Source of the DNA: Candidatus Poribacteria bacterium
GTDB lineage: Bacteria; Poribacteria; WGA-4E; JAJDTR01
NCBI GenBank assembly: GCA_022827055.1
Contig: JAJDTR010000077.1
Location: 1-60,341, forward strand
Reading direction: 5' to 3'
DNA length: 60,341 nt
Positions 25,505-34,808 of the stretch are shown here, in pieces; position 1 is the stretch's first letter; each line of letters opens with the position of its first letter. The notes under the pieces were generated by a model that was not told the DNA's origin, searched no databases, and saw nothing but the letters and a program-made list of their open reading frames with translations. The position numbers and the translations under genes were made by a program.

Positions 25505-27712
25505 CTATTGCTCAAAAATTGATTCGTCCACTTCTGCGTTAATGGTCGCTTCGCTAAGGGTCACCTCCGCAAATTTCTCGCCGTTGTCAATCATGACGAT
25601 GCTATACGGTATTTTCACACCGGAAACGTCGTGGTAATCGTTGTAGAATTCCTCCCGGTTTACCGGACTGCCTTGTTGACCCAATGCTTGAAACTCCGTC
25701 TTGACTAGGTACTTTGATTCCTGATCGATGAAGAGCTTGATAGAACCCGCGGGCGTGTCACTGACCCAGATCACATCTGCCAATTTCCCGTTTACATGCT
25801 CTTCGCCGATATACTGAACGGGGACATCAGCGTTGGATACGTGGGAAAGCAGGTATGGACTCAGTCGAAAAATTCCGTTCCTGTCATCTTCGGCGAAAGC
25901 TTCCGGCATCGTTTGGGTGCCTTGGGGGGTCACCATCCACGTCGATTGACCGTCAAAGACCCGACTTATTTTCATTCCCATTCCCAAGAGCGTCATATCA
26001 TACCGCATCTTGTCGGGAAACACAGCGATAACTTGCCCATCGAACGTCATTTCTCCGCCTGGTGAGTTCATGACCATTTTTGGGTTCCACGCCAAAGTTT
26101 TCACCTGCTTCAGATTTTCCAACCCGCCGTGCGCCTCTATAGCCGCGGTAAGAATCTCCCTTGCTTTGGCGACATCGCCCTCGCCGGCTTCGGGCACTGC
26201 CTCCGGCGATGGACTCGGAATGGTAATATCAATCTCGGTCACCTCGCCGAAGGAATCCAAGGGCTTATCGAAGTCGCTCGCTTTGCCGACCGCCAAGATG
26301 GTGAATTGATCGGGATGCATATATTTAGCGACAACTCGCTGCACGTCCGATTTTGTGACATTCCGAATCCCCGCCATCAATTGCTCGACAAAGTCCTGAG
26401 GATAGTCATAATACGCATATCTGAGAGCCCGCGACAAGATTTCGCCCTTTGAATCGTAGTCGAACACGGACGAGTTCATAAATCCATCAATTGCTTGCTT
26501 CAACTCCTCGTCCGACACCTTTTCGGCGCGCATCCGTTCGACTTCCGCCAAAATCGCCTCTGTAGCCGTTACCGTGCTCTCCGACTTCGTTGCGCAGGCG
26601 ATAAGAAAGACTCCGGGAACATCGTAGCCCGCGCCGTAGTTGTTGCCCACGGAATATGCCAATCCTTTTTCAACACGGATGCTGTTCATCAATCGGCTAC
26701 TGAATCCGATACCCAAGATTTGGCACCCCACCACCAAGGCGGGGTAGTCCTCATTGCTGCGCAGCCAGCCGACGTGCCCCATCCTGATGTTTGTCTGATT
26801 TACGTCGTCTTTCGTTACCAAACCAACCCTTCTGCCCATTCCTTCGGAAACCTTGGGCTTTTCGGGCAGGTCAATCGCTCTAGGCTGCCACCCTTTGAAT
26901 GCCACTCTGATCTTGTCGAGTATCTCCTCGGAGTTGAAGTCCCCAAGCACGCCCAAAATGGTGTTGTTCGGGCGGAAATACTTCGCGTGGAAAGCCGCAA
27001 GGTCGTCACGCGTGATGCTATTGATGGTATCGTATTCCGTCGTGCGGGCATAAGGGCTATCGGCGCCGTGAATAAGCTTGCGGAATTCCCTCGACGTGAT
27101 ACTGCCGGCACTATCGTTTCGCCGGGCAATAGAGCTGCGATGTTGAACCTTTTCCAACTCGATTTTGTCCTCCCGAAACGCCGGATTCATGAGCACGTCC
27201 GCGAGAATAGCCAAACCGGTGTCAAGATCTTCTTTCAGCACCGACATTGACGCTGTCCCAGAATCACCGCCTATCCCCACTTCGACGGAGGCGGCGAGAT
27301 TCTCCAAAATCTCATCAAGTTCGTCCCCCGTTTTGCTGGTGGTTCCGCCGGTACGCATGACGGCGCCGGTGATCGCAGCTAATCCGATTTTGTCTGCCGG
27401 CTCGTAAATTGCCCCGGTGCGAATTTGCGCCGAAATGTCGACAATGGGCAGTTCATGATCCTCCAACAGATAAATGATCATGCCGTTGTCCAATTCGACC
27501 CGCTGAGGCACGGGCGGTTGAGGTTGGTTCAGAGGGGGATAGACCAGCCCTTCGTGCGGCTTTTTTGAAAGAACGTCCCGTTCTTGAACGTTAACCGTAT
27601 CCTTCGTAACCGCCATCTCCGATGACTCGAAGGCTTCCGACGGTGTCTCGCCCCAAGCGAGGACAACGAAAACGCAACTCCATATCATCAAACTACACAA
27701 GAAATTTCTCAT
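25505..27712 (-). CDS. Non-catalytic M16 peptidase subunit with LolA-like C-terminal domain
   Basis: A 735-aa secreted protein of the pitrilysin/M16 fold (two halves of about 200 aa, residues roughly 60-500), but the zinc motif HxxEH is absent: at the expected place the sequence is GAVMRTGGTTSKTG. The C-terminal ~220 residues (from about 515) form an additional beta-rich domain resembling LolA/outer-membrane lipoprotein-sorting proteins (HGGLENLKQVKTL..., VFDGQSTWMVTP). A signal peptide (FLCSLMIWSCVFVVLAW) starts the protein. It begins 4 bp inside the stop of the active M16 gene (overlap 27709-27712), as in subunit pairs of mitochondrial processing peptidase-like enzymes, so it is probably the partner subunit, located in the periplasm. 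Confidence 0.88.
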   Translation of the reverse strand: MRNFLCSLMIWSCVFVVLAWGETPSEAFESSEMAVTKDTVNVQERDVLSKKPHEGLVYPPLNQPQPPVPQRVELDNGMIIYLLEDHELPIVDISAQIRTGAIYEPADKIGLAAITGAVMRTGGTTSKTGDELDEILENLAASVEVGIGGDSGTASMSVLKEDLDTGLAILADVLMNPAFREDKIELEKVQHRSSIARRNDSAGSITSREFRKLIHGADSPYARTTEYDTINSITRDDLAAFHAKYFRPNNTILGVLGDFNSEEILDKIRVAFKGWQPRAIDLPEKPKVSEGMGRRVGLVTKDDVNQTNIRMGHVGWLRSNEDYPALVVGCQILGIGFSSRLMNSIRVEKGLAYSVGNNYGAGYDVPGVFLIACATKSESTVTATEAILAEVERMRAEKVSDEELKQAIDGFMNSSVFDYDSKGEILSRALRYAYYDYPQDFVEQLMAGIRNVTKSDVQRVVAKYMHPDQFTILAVGKASDFDKPLDSFGEVTEIDITIPSPSPEAVPEAGEGDVAKAREILTAAIEAHGGLENLKQVKTLAWNPKMVMNSPGGEMTFDGQVIAVFPDKMRYDMTLLGMGMKISRVFDGQSTWMVTPQGTQTMPEAFAEDDRNGIFRLSPYLLSHVSNADVPVQYIGEEHVNGKLADVIWVSDTPAGSIKLFIDQESKYLVKTEFQALGQQGSPVNREEFYNDYHDVSGVKIPYSIVMIDNGEKFAEVTLSEATINAEVDESIFEQ

Positions 27713-29262
27713 TCACCCGCCTCCGTTTCTTCTTTCGATGGTTCTTCGGTAACGATTTCTGCGACAGAACGATTGCTATCCACGAAATATTCGTTTGCAA
27801 CCCGCTTGATATCTTCGGCGGTTATTTTTTCGATGCGTTCCAGCAGGTTAAAGATTTCGCGCCAGTCTCCCCGGATAAATTCACTGGTACACAACGCCGC
27901 GGCTAAGCCTTGGTTGGAACGTAATGATCGAATAAAACCGGCTTTCGCATTTCTCTTGACCTTCTTCAATTCGTCTTCTGTCACCAGTTCGGTCTTGAGA
28001 TTCTCGATCTCAGCCATTATCATCTCTTCGTTTTTCTCGTTTGAATGCCCTTGTGCGGGGAAGGAGTAAATGACGAAAAGGTTGGCATATTTATCACCCG
28101 GATATCCCGGAAAACCGCCAACCGAGATTGAGGCTTTCTCGTCGCGAATCAGCTTTTTGTGAAAACGCGACGTGCGTCCCGAGGACAGAATGTCGGCAAT
28201 TGCTCCCAGTACGACAAAATCGGGATGCCTGACGGCGGGAACATGGTAAGCGCATATGAAAATGGGTTGCGATTGCTCCATGAGTTTGACATGCCGCGTA
28301 CCCAACTGTTTCGGCTCAACGGTTTCGACAAGGGGCGGGTTGGCACGGGACGGTATTTTACCGAAGTATTTTTCCGCCATCTGGATGACTTGGTCGGTTT
28401 GCACGTCACCGACGATAGCCGCCACCATATTGCTTGGCGCGTAATACTGATCGAAGAATGCAAGCGCTTCGGCGCGTGTTGTTGTGTTGATGTCCGACAT
28501 GTGTCCGATGATCGGACGACCATAGGGATGCGCCAGAAAAGCCACTCCCTTCAGTTCTTCCAGCAGCCTGCCGATGGGGCTACTGTCCACGCGGCCGCGG
28601 CGTTCCTCTTTGATGACATCTTTTTCTTTGAAGAATTCCCTCATCACCGGATCGAGAAAGCGTGAAGATTCGAGCGCCATCCAGAGTTCAAGCCGATTCG
28701 ACGGAAGACTATAGAAGTATTCGGTGGAATCCGCGGACGTGGTTGCGTTGAGACCGACAGCCCCCTCCTGCTCCAGAAGTTTCGAATATTCCTCCCCATC
28801 GGAGTACTGCGATCCCTTCTCTTGCAGGGCGTCAAACTGCGCTTCTAACTGTTTCACCTTCTCGGAATCGGCATAATCGCCTTTCACCCACTCGCCTCTG
28901 AGTTGGTCGTACACCGCATCCATCTCGTCCATGATGGTTTTTTCTTCTTGGTAGTTCTTTGTTCCGAGCGTTGTCGTTCCTTTGAATGCCATGTGCTCGA
29001 AAACATGGGCGATTCCGGTGTTTCCTACGGGTTCGTCGACTCCGCCGACATTGACGTAGATGTATCCGGAAAAAACGGGCGCATCGTGGCGTTCAAGGAT
29101 AATGAACTTCATTCCGTTGGACAGCACGTGCTCTTGCACCTGTGTTTCGATGTCTTCGAAGCCCGCGGCGTATAGCGCTGTCGCGTATAGTGCAAGCAGC
29201 AGACACGCAATTGGTTTAATTATTTTCATTATGTTTTTGTTAGTAATTTTCGGTTGTCGCAT
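27709..29262 (-). CDS. Catalytic M16 zinc metallopeptidase
   Basis: A 517-aa secreted peptidase with the inverted zinc motif H86-V-F-E-H90 and downstream glutamates (E192/E198 in LELWMALES) as third zinc ligand candidates. The R/Y-pair region typical of the second half appears as well. The signal peptide (IIKPIACLLLALYATALYA) sits behind a 13-residue polar leader; AAGGAG at correct spacing supports the ATG at 29262 over the one at 29229. It overlaps the downstream non-catalytic subunit by 4 bp, so the two form an operon. Such pairs degrade peptides in the periplasm or are exported. Substrate unknown. Confidence 0.92.
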   Translation of the reverse strand: MRQPKITNKNIMKIIKPIACLLLALYATALYAAGFEDIETQVQEHVLSNGMKFIILERHDAPVFSGYIYVNVGGVDEPVGNTGIAHVFEHMAFKGTTTLGTKNYQEEKTIMDEMDAVYDQLRGEWVKGDYADSEKVKQLEAQFDALQEKGSQYSDGEEYSKLLEQEGAVGLNATTSADSTEYFYSLPSNRLELWMALESSRFLDPVMREFFKEKDVIKEERRGRVDSSPIGRLLEELKGVAFLAHPYGRPIIGHMSDINTTTRAEALAFFDQYYAPSNMVAAIVGDVQTDQVIQMAEKYFGKIPSRANPPLVETVEPKQLGTRHVKLMEQSQPIFICAYHVPAVRHPDFVVLGAIADILSSGRTSRFHKKLIRDEKASISVGGFPGYPGDKYANLFVIYSFPAQGHSNEKNEEMIMAEIENLKTELVTEDELKKVKRNAKAGFIRSLRSNQGLAAALCTSEFIRGDWREIFNLLERIEKITAEDIKRVANEYFVDSNRSVAEIVTEEPSKEETEAGE

Positions 29263-29295
29263 CCATATCTCCTTAGGGGTAAGAACCTGCCAGCT

Positions 29296-29357
29296 TCAAG
29301 ATCAAGCGACTGGACAGGGATCAATTGACCGAATAGATCAAGCGATCGATTAGCGAG
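29296..29357. repeat. Degenerate GATC-type modules
   Basis: Minus-oriented units GATCAAGCGACTGGACAG, GATCAATTGACCGAATAG and GATCAAGCGATCGATTAGCG follow each other, giving an array of three ~18-nt modules in the 299-bp gap between the M16 gene start and the rubredoxin-like gene. Confidence 0.65.
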
Positions 29358-29561
29358 TATACTTCACGTTGCCTGGGATTGCGTGTTTTCGAGCGTCTGG
29401 TAAAGTAGCAACCACGATCAAGTGAGATCATAGATTTCCGTACCACAATCTGTTAGATTGTGATTGCCTTTGTACGACCATAGAGAACCCATCTCCGAAT
29501 CGCGACTTTAATTCACGCTATTGACGCATTGTTATTGTAGTGCGATGCTAAAACTATCAGG

Positions 29562-29816
29562 TCATTCCTTGAGTTCTTCAAGCAATCCAACGAGTGCGAA
29601 GCGAATATGTGAGGACAGCGCCGAATTTTCCGCACGCAGGTCCGCTCCCTCTTCATCCGGGTACATCACATGAGACGCCACCGCTCTTTTCACCCATCTT
29701 TCTGCCCGGTCATCGTACGGAATGTACTTCTCCTTGGGTGCGGTGCATGCGGGACATTCCTCGGGCGGTTCCGCCGCATCCGTCCATAAATAGCCGCAAG
29801 CTGTGCAGACAAACAT
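29562..29816 (-). CDS. Rubredoxin-like zinc/iron ribbon protein
   Basis: An 84-aa protein with a rubredoxin-type knuckle pair: C4-x2-C7 (CTACGYLW) and C21-x2-C24 (CPACTAPKEKY), which binds one iron or zinc. The C-terminal half is helical and not rubredoxin. The layout resembles the rubredoxin tail of rubrerythrin, here on its own. A strong GAGGAGGATAA site precedes the ATG. Probably an electron carrier or oxidative stress protein; no partner gene adjacent. Confidence 0.82.
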   Translation of the reverse strand: MFVCTACGYLWTDAAEPPEECPACTAPKEKYIPYDDRAERWVKRAVASHVMYPDEEGADLRAENSALSSHIRFALVGLLEELKE

Positions 29817-30010
29817 GTGTTATCCTCCTCATAATTGTATGCCAAAATTCGGTAGTAATTTGAATTGCAAAGCGCATTGGAAACTGCGCGGATTTTAGCA
29901 CACGGGGATGGGAAATGCAAGGAATAAAAGAGTGGTAGGCATACGCCGTATGCCGCAATTCTCATGCACTTTACGGCGCGGCGAAAGGATTTCTATAGGA
30001 ACGCTATCGA

Positions 30011-31744
30011 TCAGCCGACCGGACCGGGAATCGGAAATTCAAGTCGTATCGTTGTGCCGACCCCCTCGGCACTCGTCACGGCAATCTTGCCTCCGTGATC
30101 GGTGATGATTCGTTGCACAATCGCCATACCCAAGCCAGTCCCGGTATCCTTTGTCGTGTAGTACGGGGTAAAAATCTCCTGCTGCGTTTCAGGCGACATA
30201 CCCGTACCGGTGTCCCGAACCTCTACCGCAACCCCGCTTACGTCCATCGGTTGCGTTGAAATTCGCAAAGTTCCTCCGTCCGGCATGGCTTCAACCGCGT
30301 TTTTGATAAGATTCTGTAAAACTTGGGCAATCTGTTCCGGGTCGATAGAGATGGGAGGTAAATTAGGGTGAAGATCGGTCTCAATCTGAACCCCCGATAG
30401 CGATTGGGCGTACAGATTCAGTGCGTGTTCGACGATTTGGTTGAGGCTCCAGGGCTTTCGGTCGGGAAGCGGCATCCGCGCGAATTGATGGAATTCGTCC
30501 ACCATGCGTTGGAGCCGGTCGACCTCTTCGATGATGGTTTCGGTGCATTCGTCGCAAATGCTGTCGAAGATGTCGGGCTGAGAGCGCGCTTTCTGAAGGT
30601 TTTCAACGGAGACACGAATGGGGAACAGAGGGTTCTTAATCTCGTGGGCGATCTGACGCGCCACATCCCGCCAGGCGGCGACACGTTCGGCGCTGATTCG
30701 CCGCTCCAAGTTGGTTTTCAGATCCGTCGCCATCCGGTTGACGCCCTGTGTGAGTTCCCCAATTTCGTCTCGGGTGTGCACATCAAGTTGGTGAGCGAGT
30801 TCCCCGGAGGCGATTCGGCTCACGCCTGCCGTGAGTTGATGGATTGGTTTGGTCATCCGGAGCCCAATCAAGTAACTCACAATGTATGCGAACAGCAGTC
30901 CGAGCGTTCCCACAACAACAAGGATTACTGTCAACTGACGCTGCAACCTGATTTCGTTTTGGTGGGAATACGCGATAATCAATTCGACGGGCGAACTTGA
31001 GGGCAGCGTCGGCAGCGCCACCGAAATAACGCTGTGCGGCATGTAGTCAATTTCGATCTTCGAGAATCCGTCGGCTTTGCCCTTGGCGGCAGCTTGAAGC
31101 AACTCATTTTTCTCAGCGGGAATTGAACCGTCCGACCGATTCAAAGGGATTAGCTCGTCCGCTTCCCGAAGATAAACGGTGTGCCGCGATTGGTTGCTCA
31201 GCGCACGTGGAAGTCGATCGCGCAGGAAATATCCACCCGTCACAAATCCCAAGAGCCTTTCGCCCGCCATGATTGGCAGCGTAACCTCAATTGCCGATTC
31301 GGAGGAACTGACCGCGCCGCGGCGAGAGTTTCTGAGCCGAATCGCGGATTTCGGGGCTCTGCCCTTTACGCGCCCCAGTGCTTCCGAATCGACCTCGCCC
31401 CGCCGTAGGCCCACATCCAATCGACTGGCGATGATTTGTCCATCCGCGTCCCCGTACTCCAGGATTTTCAGCGCCGTGTCTCTAATCGTCGTCGGCCGTG
31501 TTTCTTGGTTTCTGATGGCGCGGACGACGTCCGGGTCGGTTCTTTCGGTCTCGACTTTCTCCTCAATATCCGCGACAAGGTGATCGTGCGTCTCCGAGAT
31601 GCGCGTTCTGAATTCTGCTGCTTCCTCGCGAATTTGCTCATCAAACGCGTTGCGAATAAAATAAGTCGCAATCGCGAATATACCGCCGATGGTGACGAGG
31701 AAGAGCGAGGTGTACGTGAGAAAAATTTTGTGATGGAGTTTGAT
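30011..31744 (-). CDS. NtrY-like sensor histidine kinase with apparent AUC start
   Basis: A 577-aa membrane histidine kinase. In the only reading that keeps the first transmembrane helix (residues 7-30), translation begins at ATC 31744 (I/M-K-L-H-H-K-I-F), three codons after a TAG at 31750-31748; no ATG, GTG or CTG lies between. AAGGA is 10 nt upstream. The first usual start is TTG at 31420, which would lose the helix. Following are a periplasmic region, a second helix (about 270-294), HAMP (298-350), HisKA with H367 (VARQIAHEIKNPL), and an ATPase domain with N-box NLIKNAVEAMPDGG and DTGTGM/GTGLGM boxes. It resembles NtrY-type kinases. No response regulator is next to it. Confidence 0.85.
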   Translation of the reverse strand: MKLHHKIFLTYTSLFLVTIGGIFAIATYFIRNAFDEQIREEAAEFRTRISETHDHLVADIEEKVETERTDPDVVRAIRNQETRPTTIRDTALKILEYGDADGQIIASRLDVGLRRGEVDSEALGRVKGRAPKSAIRLRNSRRGAVSSSESAIEVTLPIMAGERLLGFVTGGYFLRDRLPRALSNQSRHTVYLREADELIPLNRSDGSIPAEKNELLQAAAKGKADGFSKIEIDYMPHSVISVALPTLPSSSPVELIIAYSHQNEIRLQRQLTVILVVVGTLGLLFAYIVSYLIGLRMTKPIHQLTAGVSRIASGELAHQLDVHTRDEIGELTQGVNRMATDLKTNLERRISAERVAAWRDVARQIAHEIKNPLFPIRVSVENLQKARSQPDIFDSICDECTETIIEEVDRLQRMVDEFHQFARMPLPDRKPWSLNQIVEHALNLYAQSLSGVQIETDLHPNLPPISIDPEQIAQVLQNLIKNAVEAMPDGGTLRISTQPMDVSGVAVEVRDTGTGMSPETQQEIFTPYYTTKDTGTGLGMAIVQRIITDHGGKIAVTSAEGVGTTIRLEFPIPGPVG

Positions 31745-32073
31745 TGTCTAGAGGTCCTTTTTTGCTGGTTTGAAACTCTAAGCGCGACTTAAAAACGCTG
31801 TTCAGCATACTTAGAAAATTTCATACATTTCATAATTTTCATAACAAACGGGGTTATTCGGTAGATGCAGAGAATGGGGGATAACTCTTGCTATCACTGG
31901 ATTCCGCGCCGTTTTGAGGATCACCCCAATTTCGCATAGTTATGAAATTTTGGTATGAAGCGCCAACGCATTTTTTTACCGCATACACGCAAAGGTGAGA
32001 CAAGAGTTGTTGTTTGAATCCTTGTGCGGGCGCTGCGAAAAGATCCGAAAAAATCAAACCTATAGGCGTTGAT
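31745..32073. other. Gene-free gap
   Basis: I see no supported gene, repeat or RNA in these 329 bp. An 86-codon minus-strand frame at 31854-32114 overlaps the next gene and has no protein-like signature. Confidence 0.5.
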
Positions 32074-32343
32074 TTAATCTTGCGCGGGAGGGTCCGGAGG
32101 TTTCTGCCGGCCAACGAATACGAGAATTGCTAAAAGGAGTACGAGCAGGATCGCGATGATACCTGTGTATACGACCTTGCCCCACATATCCAGCGCCAGG
32201 TTGCCGAGGAAACCGGCAACCGCCCCAACTCCGATTGTGATGAGGAGGAAGCGCCCTCTAAAGCGGTTTGCGGATTTAACGATCGATATTAGAGACACAA
32301 TCAGGAGTAGAAAAATAAGCGCGAGGAGAATTGAGTCTATCAT
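32074..32343 (-). CDS. Small membrane protein, unknown
   Basis: An 89-aa protein with three hydrophobic helices (about residues 2-23, 33-52 and 58-78), a basic loop after the first helix (KSANRFRGR) and a charged tail KPPDPPAQD. The composition and topology look real and the frame has a clean ATG. Not recognised as a named family. Confidence 0.65.
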   Translation of the reverse strand: MIDSILLALIFLLLIVSLISIVKSANRFRGRFLLITIGVGAVAGFLGNLALDMWGKVVYTGIIAILLVLLLAILVFVGRQKPPDPPAQD

Positions 32344-32481
32344 GGCTTAAGGCCTTCTTCGGGAAACAATCGCGTATATCGAGACATACCGGATGCGGCA
32401 CAGCAGGGTATAAAACCGACTTAAGGAATTATAGCGCGACGCGGTGTTTTGCGCAATTGAAATTGGAGGCGCAAAAATATC

Positions 32482-32510
32482 TTGACACAAGAGATTTTAA
32501 GTAGTATAAT
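32482..32510 (+). promoter_or_regulatory. Perfect-consensus sigma-70 promoter
   Basis: TTGACA (32482-32487), 17-nt spacer and TATAAT (32505-32510), the ideal bacterial promoter, lie about 80 nt before the gene at 32589 and drive it and the integrase gene after it. Transcription would start near 32517. Confidence 0.85.
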
Positions 32511-32588
32511 TCATGTTATAGGATATAAGATTCGCTCGGTTGGTTTACCCAGCTCACTTTAGAATATAGAAAAAGGGGATACTTGACG

Positions 32589-33596
32589 ATGGCAAAAAGG
32601 ACGGAGAAACGGAACGGGAAAAATACCATCGAACTTAGAAACGATCAACTCATCTTCCGATTCCCGGGGGTACACAGAGAAGCCGAACTCGCGATTGAAT
32701 TCCAGCGGACGCTGCGGATTCCGGACGATAACCGGGAACACTATCTGCCGCCGGGGCTGGGGCGATTTCCGCTCTATCGCGTGGACGACTATCCGGATAA
32801 CCTGCCGGAAACGTGGAGTCAACATGGCGGGGTGTTCACCCCGATGTATCAAGCGGAGGCGCTGTGGATCAACTTCCGCGCCGACTATCCGATGGCGATA
32901 AAGATAGCGGCGGGCAAGGTGAACGCGGTAACCGGGGAGGCATGGAGAGAGGGACTAACGGAGGTGCCGCAGGACTACATGGTGGTGCCCGGTCAGCCTT
33001 GGCTCGACGGGTTCTGCGTGGAGAAGGGGTTGATTCGGCAGTTCGTGGCGATGCCGTTGGGTGAGGGCTATACGGCGGAGGAGCAGTTGACCGGAGAGGC
33101 GGAGCACGGCGGGCTTCAGATTGCGGTCTACCCCATGGATCGATCGAAATACGAAGAAATGCATCGTATCTCGGAGGGGATGCTGCGAGATATACCTCCG
33201 TGCGCCGCCGCCCCAGACATGGGGTTGGCGCCGGGAGGTCTCATGCGACAGGAGATTTACGACGATCCGCACGGCATCCATGCGTGGGAAAGGTCGGTCG
33301 CCTCTCGGTGTTTTGTGCATATCGTCAACAGCGTGACGCTCTTCGAGATGACGGGCTGCCAGCCGCCGGGGAATCCGCAGACAGTGCAGGATTACACGGA
33401 CGCAGGATTGCCGTGGTTCGATTACTACGGAGGCGATTTGAAGGCTTTGGAAGGCGCAAAGAAACTGGCTGGACTGGACAGTGTTGCCGCCGTTAAACTG
33501 AAAAAAGGCGAGGGTTTCCTTCTGGACAACGATCCGGTGACGCCAGCGGTCGTGAAGAAATTGAACCGGCCAATGGTGCGGGAGGGGGTATTCTAG
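32589..33596 (+). CDS. Conserved protein of unknown function (QPWLDGF motif)
   Basis: A 335-aa cytoplasmic protein. I recognise a conserved pattern rather than a function: VPGQPWLDGF-C...RQFVAMPLGEGYTAEEQ (about 138-165), followed by LQIAVYPMD, as seen in hypothetical proteins of actinobacteria and planctomycetes. The N-terminal half has IELRNDQLIFRFP and a YQAEALWINF segment. The ATG at 32589 follows AAGGGGAT; a TTG two codons earlier is the alternative. It lies directly behind a perfect promoter and is 39 bp upstream of a tyrosine recombinase on the same strand, suggesting co-expression. No function can be stated. Confidence 0.75.
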   Translation: MAKRTEKRNGKNTIELRNDQLIFRFPGVHREAELAIEFQRTLRIPDDNREHYLPPGLGRFPLYRVDDYPDNLPETWSQHGGVFTPMYQAEALWINFRADYPMAIKIAAGKVNAVTGEAWREGLTEVPQDYMVVPGQPWLDGFCVEKGLIRQFVAMPLGEGYTAEEQLTGEAEHGGLQIAVYPMDRSKYEEMHRISEGMLRDIPPCAAAPDMGLAPGGLMRQEIYDDPHGIHAWERSVASRCFVHIVNSVTLFEMTGCQPPGNPQTVQDYTDAGLPWFDYYGGDLKALEGAKKLAGLDSVAAVKLKKGEGFLLDNDPVTPAVVKKLNRPMVREGVF

Positions 33597-33635
33597 CAGG
33601 TACGGCGCTCATCCGCCAGGAGTGCAGGGCATATC

Positions 33636-34547
33636 ATGAGACAGGGAACAGAACCGGAGACGGGTTTGCGAATCGCATCGGGTACGGGGAAGGAGATTCG
33701 CGCGAACGTATCGGACAATACGCTGAAGGCTTATGAACACGCGACCCGCAAGTTGGAATCGTGGCTGGAGGGACGGGTGCTTAATGACGCGACGCTGGCG
33801 AAGTATGTCCGTTTTCTACACTCGCAGGGAAAATCGCCGGCGACAATCAACCTGGCGGTCTCTGCAGTGAAATGGATGGCGGAGTACCATGGGATGGATG
33901 CCGTGGCTGGCGCGGCGACCGAGAGCGCGTTGTCCGCTGTTCGTCACGCGGGAAAGCGGCACGAACGCCGTCAGGTGGACGGGCTGACGTGGGACGATGT
34001 GGAGCGGGTGTGTGCCGCCGCAGAATCGGCAGATACGGCGGCAGGGCTGCGGGATGCGGCGATGATTAGCCTAATGAGCGACTGCCTGTTGCGCATCTCG
34101 GAGGTAGTCGCTGTGGATGTGCGGGATGTCAATTCCGAAGGGCTTCAACTCCGTCGACGCGGAAACGACCCTGCGCCGCGGGATGAGGTGTTGTACATCT
34201 GTGAATCGACGCAGCGGTTGATAGCACGATATCGGCAGCGGGCAGGGGTAGATTCGGGGGCTCTATTTCGGCGGATTCGGTTCCAGAATCATGTGACCGA
34301 GGATCGGTTGGGCGTTAAGGGGGGGCGCGAAGCGATACAGCGGAGGGCGGCGGAAGCGGGAGTGGAGGGGGCTATCAGCGGGCATTCACTGCGGATGGGA
34401 TCCGCTGTGTCGCTGGCGGAGGCGGGGGCGTCGGTGCGGGAGGTGCAGCGGGCGGGGCGCTGGCGGGATCCTGCGATGCCGGCGCGGTATGTGAGGGAAG
34501 CGCCTGAGGAGGGGAGCCCGGTGGAACGGTATAAGGATAGGAAGTGA
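33636..34547 (+). CDS. Tyrosine recombinase/integrase
   Basis: A 303-aa site-specific recombinase. The N-terminal SAM-like domain (residues about 20-100, VSDNTLKAYEHATRKLESWL) binds DNA arms or the core; the catalytic domain has the first arginine in CLLRISEVVAV (about 148-158), the HxLR box in SGHSLRMGSAVS and the terminal W/H and tyrosine in GRWRDPAMPARYV. It lacks the N-terminal arm-binding extension of phage lambda-like integrases and is similar in size to XerC-like and transposon recombinases. There is no excisionase or att site recognisable. It follows the unknown gene at 32589 and precedes a relic ABC transporter gene, so it may belong to a small mobile cassette. Confidence 0.9.
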   Translation: MRQGTEPETGLRIASGTGKEIRANVSDNTLKAYEHATRKLESWLEGRVLNDATLAKYVRFLHSQGKSPATINLAVSAVKWMAEYHGMDAVAGAATESALSAVRHAGKRHERRQVDGLTWDDVERVCAAAESADTAAGLRDAAMISLMSDCLLRISEVVAVDVRDVNSEGLQLRRRGNDPAPRDEVLYICESTQRLIARYRQRAGVDSGALFRRIRFQNHVTEDRLGVKGGREAIQRRAAEAGVEGAISGHSLRMGSAVSLAEAGASVREVQRAGRWRDPAMPARYVREAPEEGSPVERYKDRK

Positions 34548-34808
34548 GGAAGGGCGGCGAGTAATTTTAAAATGATGAGTTGGCGGTAGGAGAGGAAATT
34601 GAGGATTTGCGACTGCAGTTTGAAAATGCCGGGGCAAGATGCCCCTCCCACGGTTGGTTGAGGAGTATTCTTTCGATCAATGGATTGTATTCGGGCTACA
34701 TGCTGCAGTCACGAATCGCGAAGTATGGTGTAATTGCACCAAATCTGAGCCTATGCTGGAAGAAGATTCTAAACATCAAGAAGACTGAAGGGCGTTGTGC
34801 GTCACGTC

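Noticed and set aside
31854..32114. 86-codon minus-strand frame next to the small membrane protein gene
   Set aside because: It overlaps that gene, and its sequence shows no protein-like pattern.
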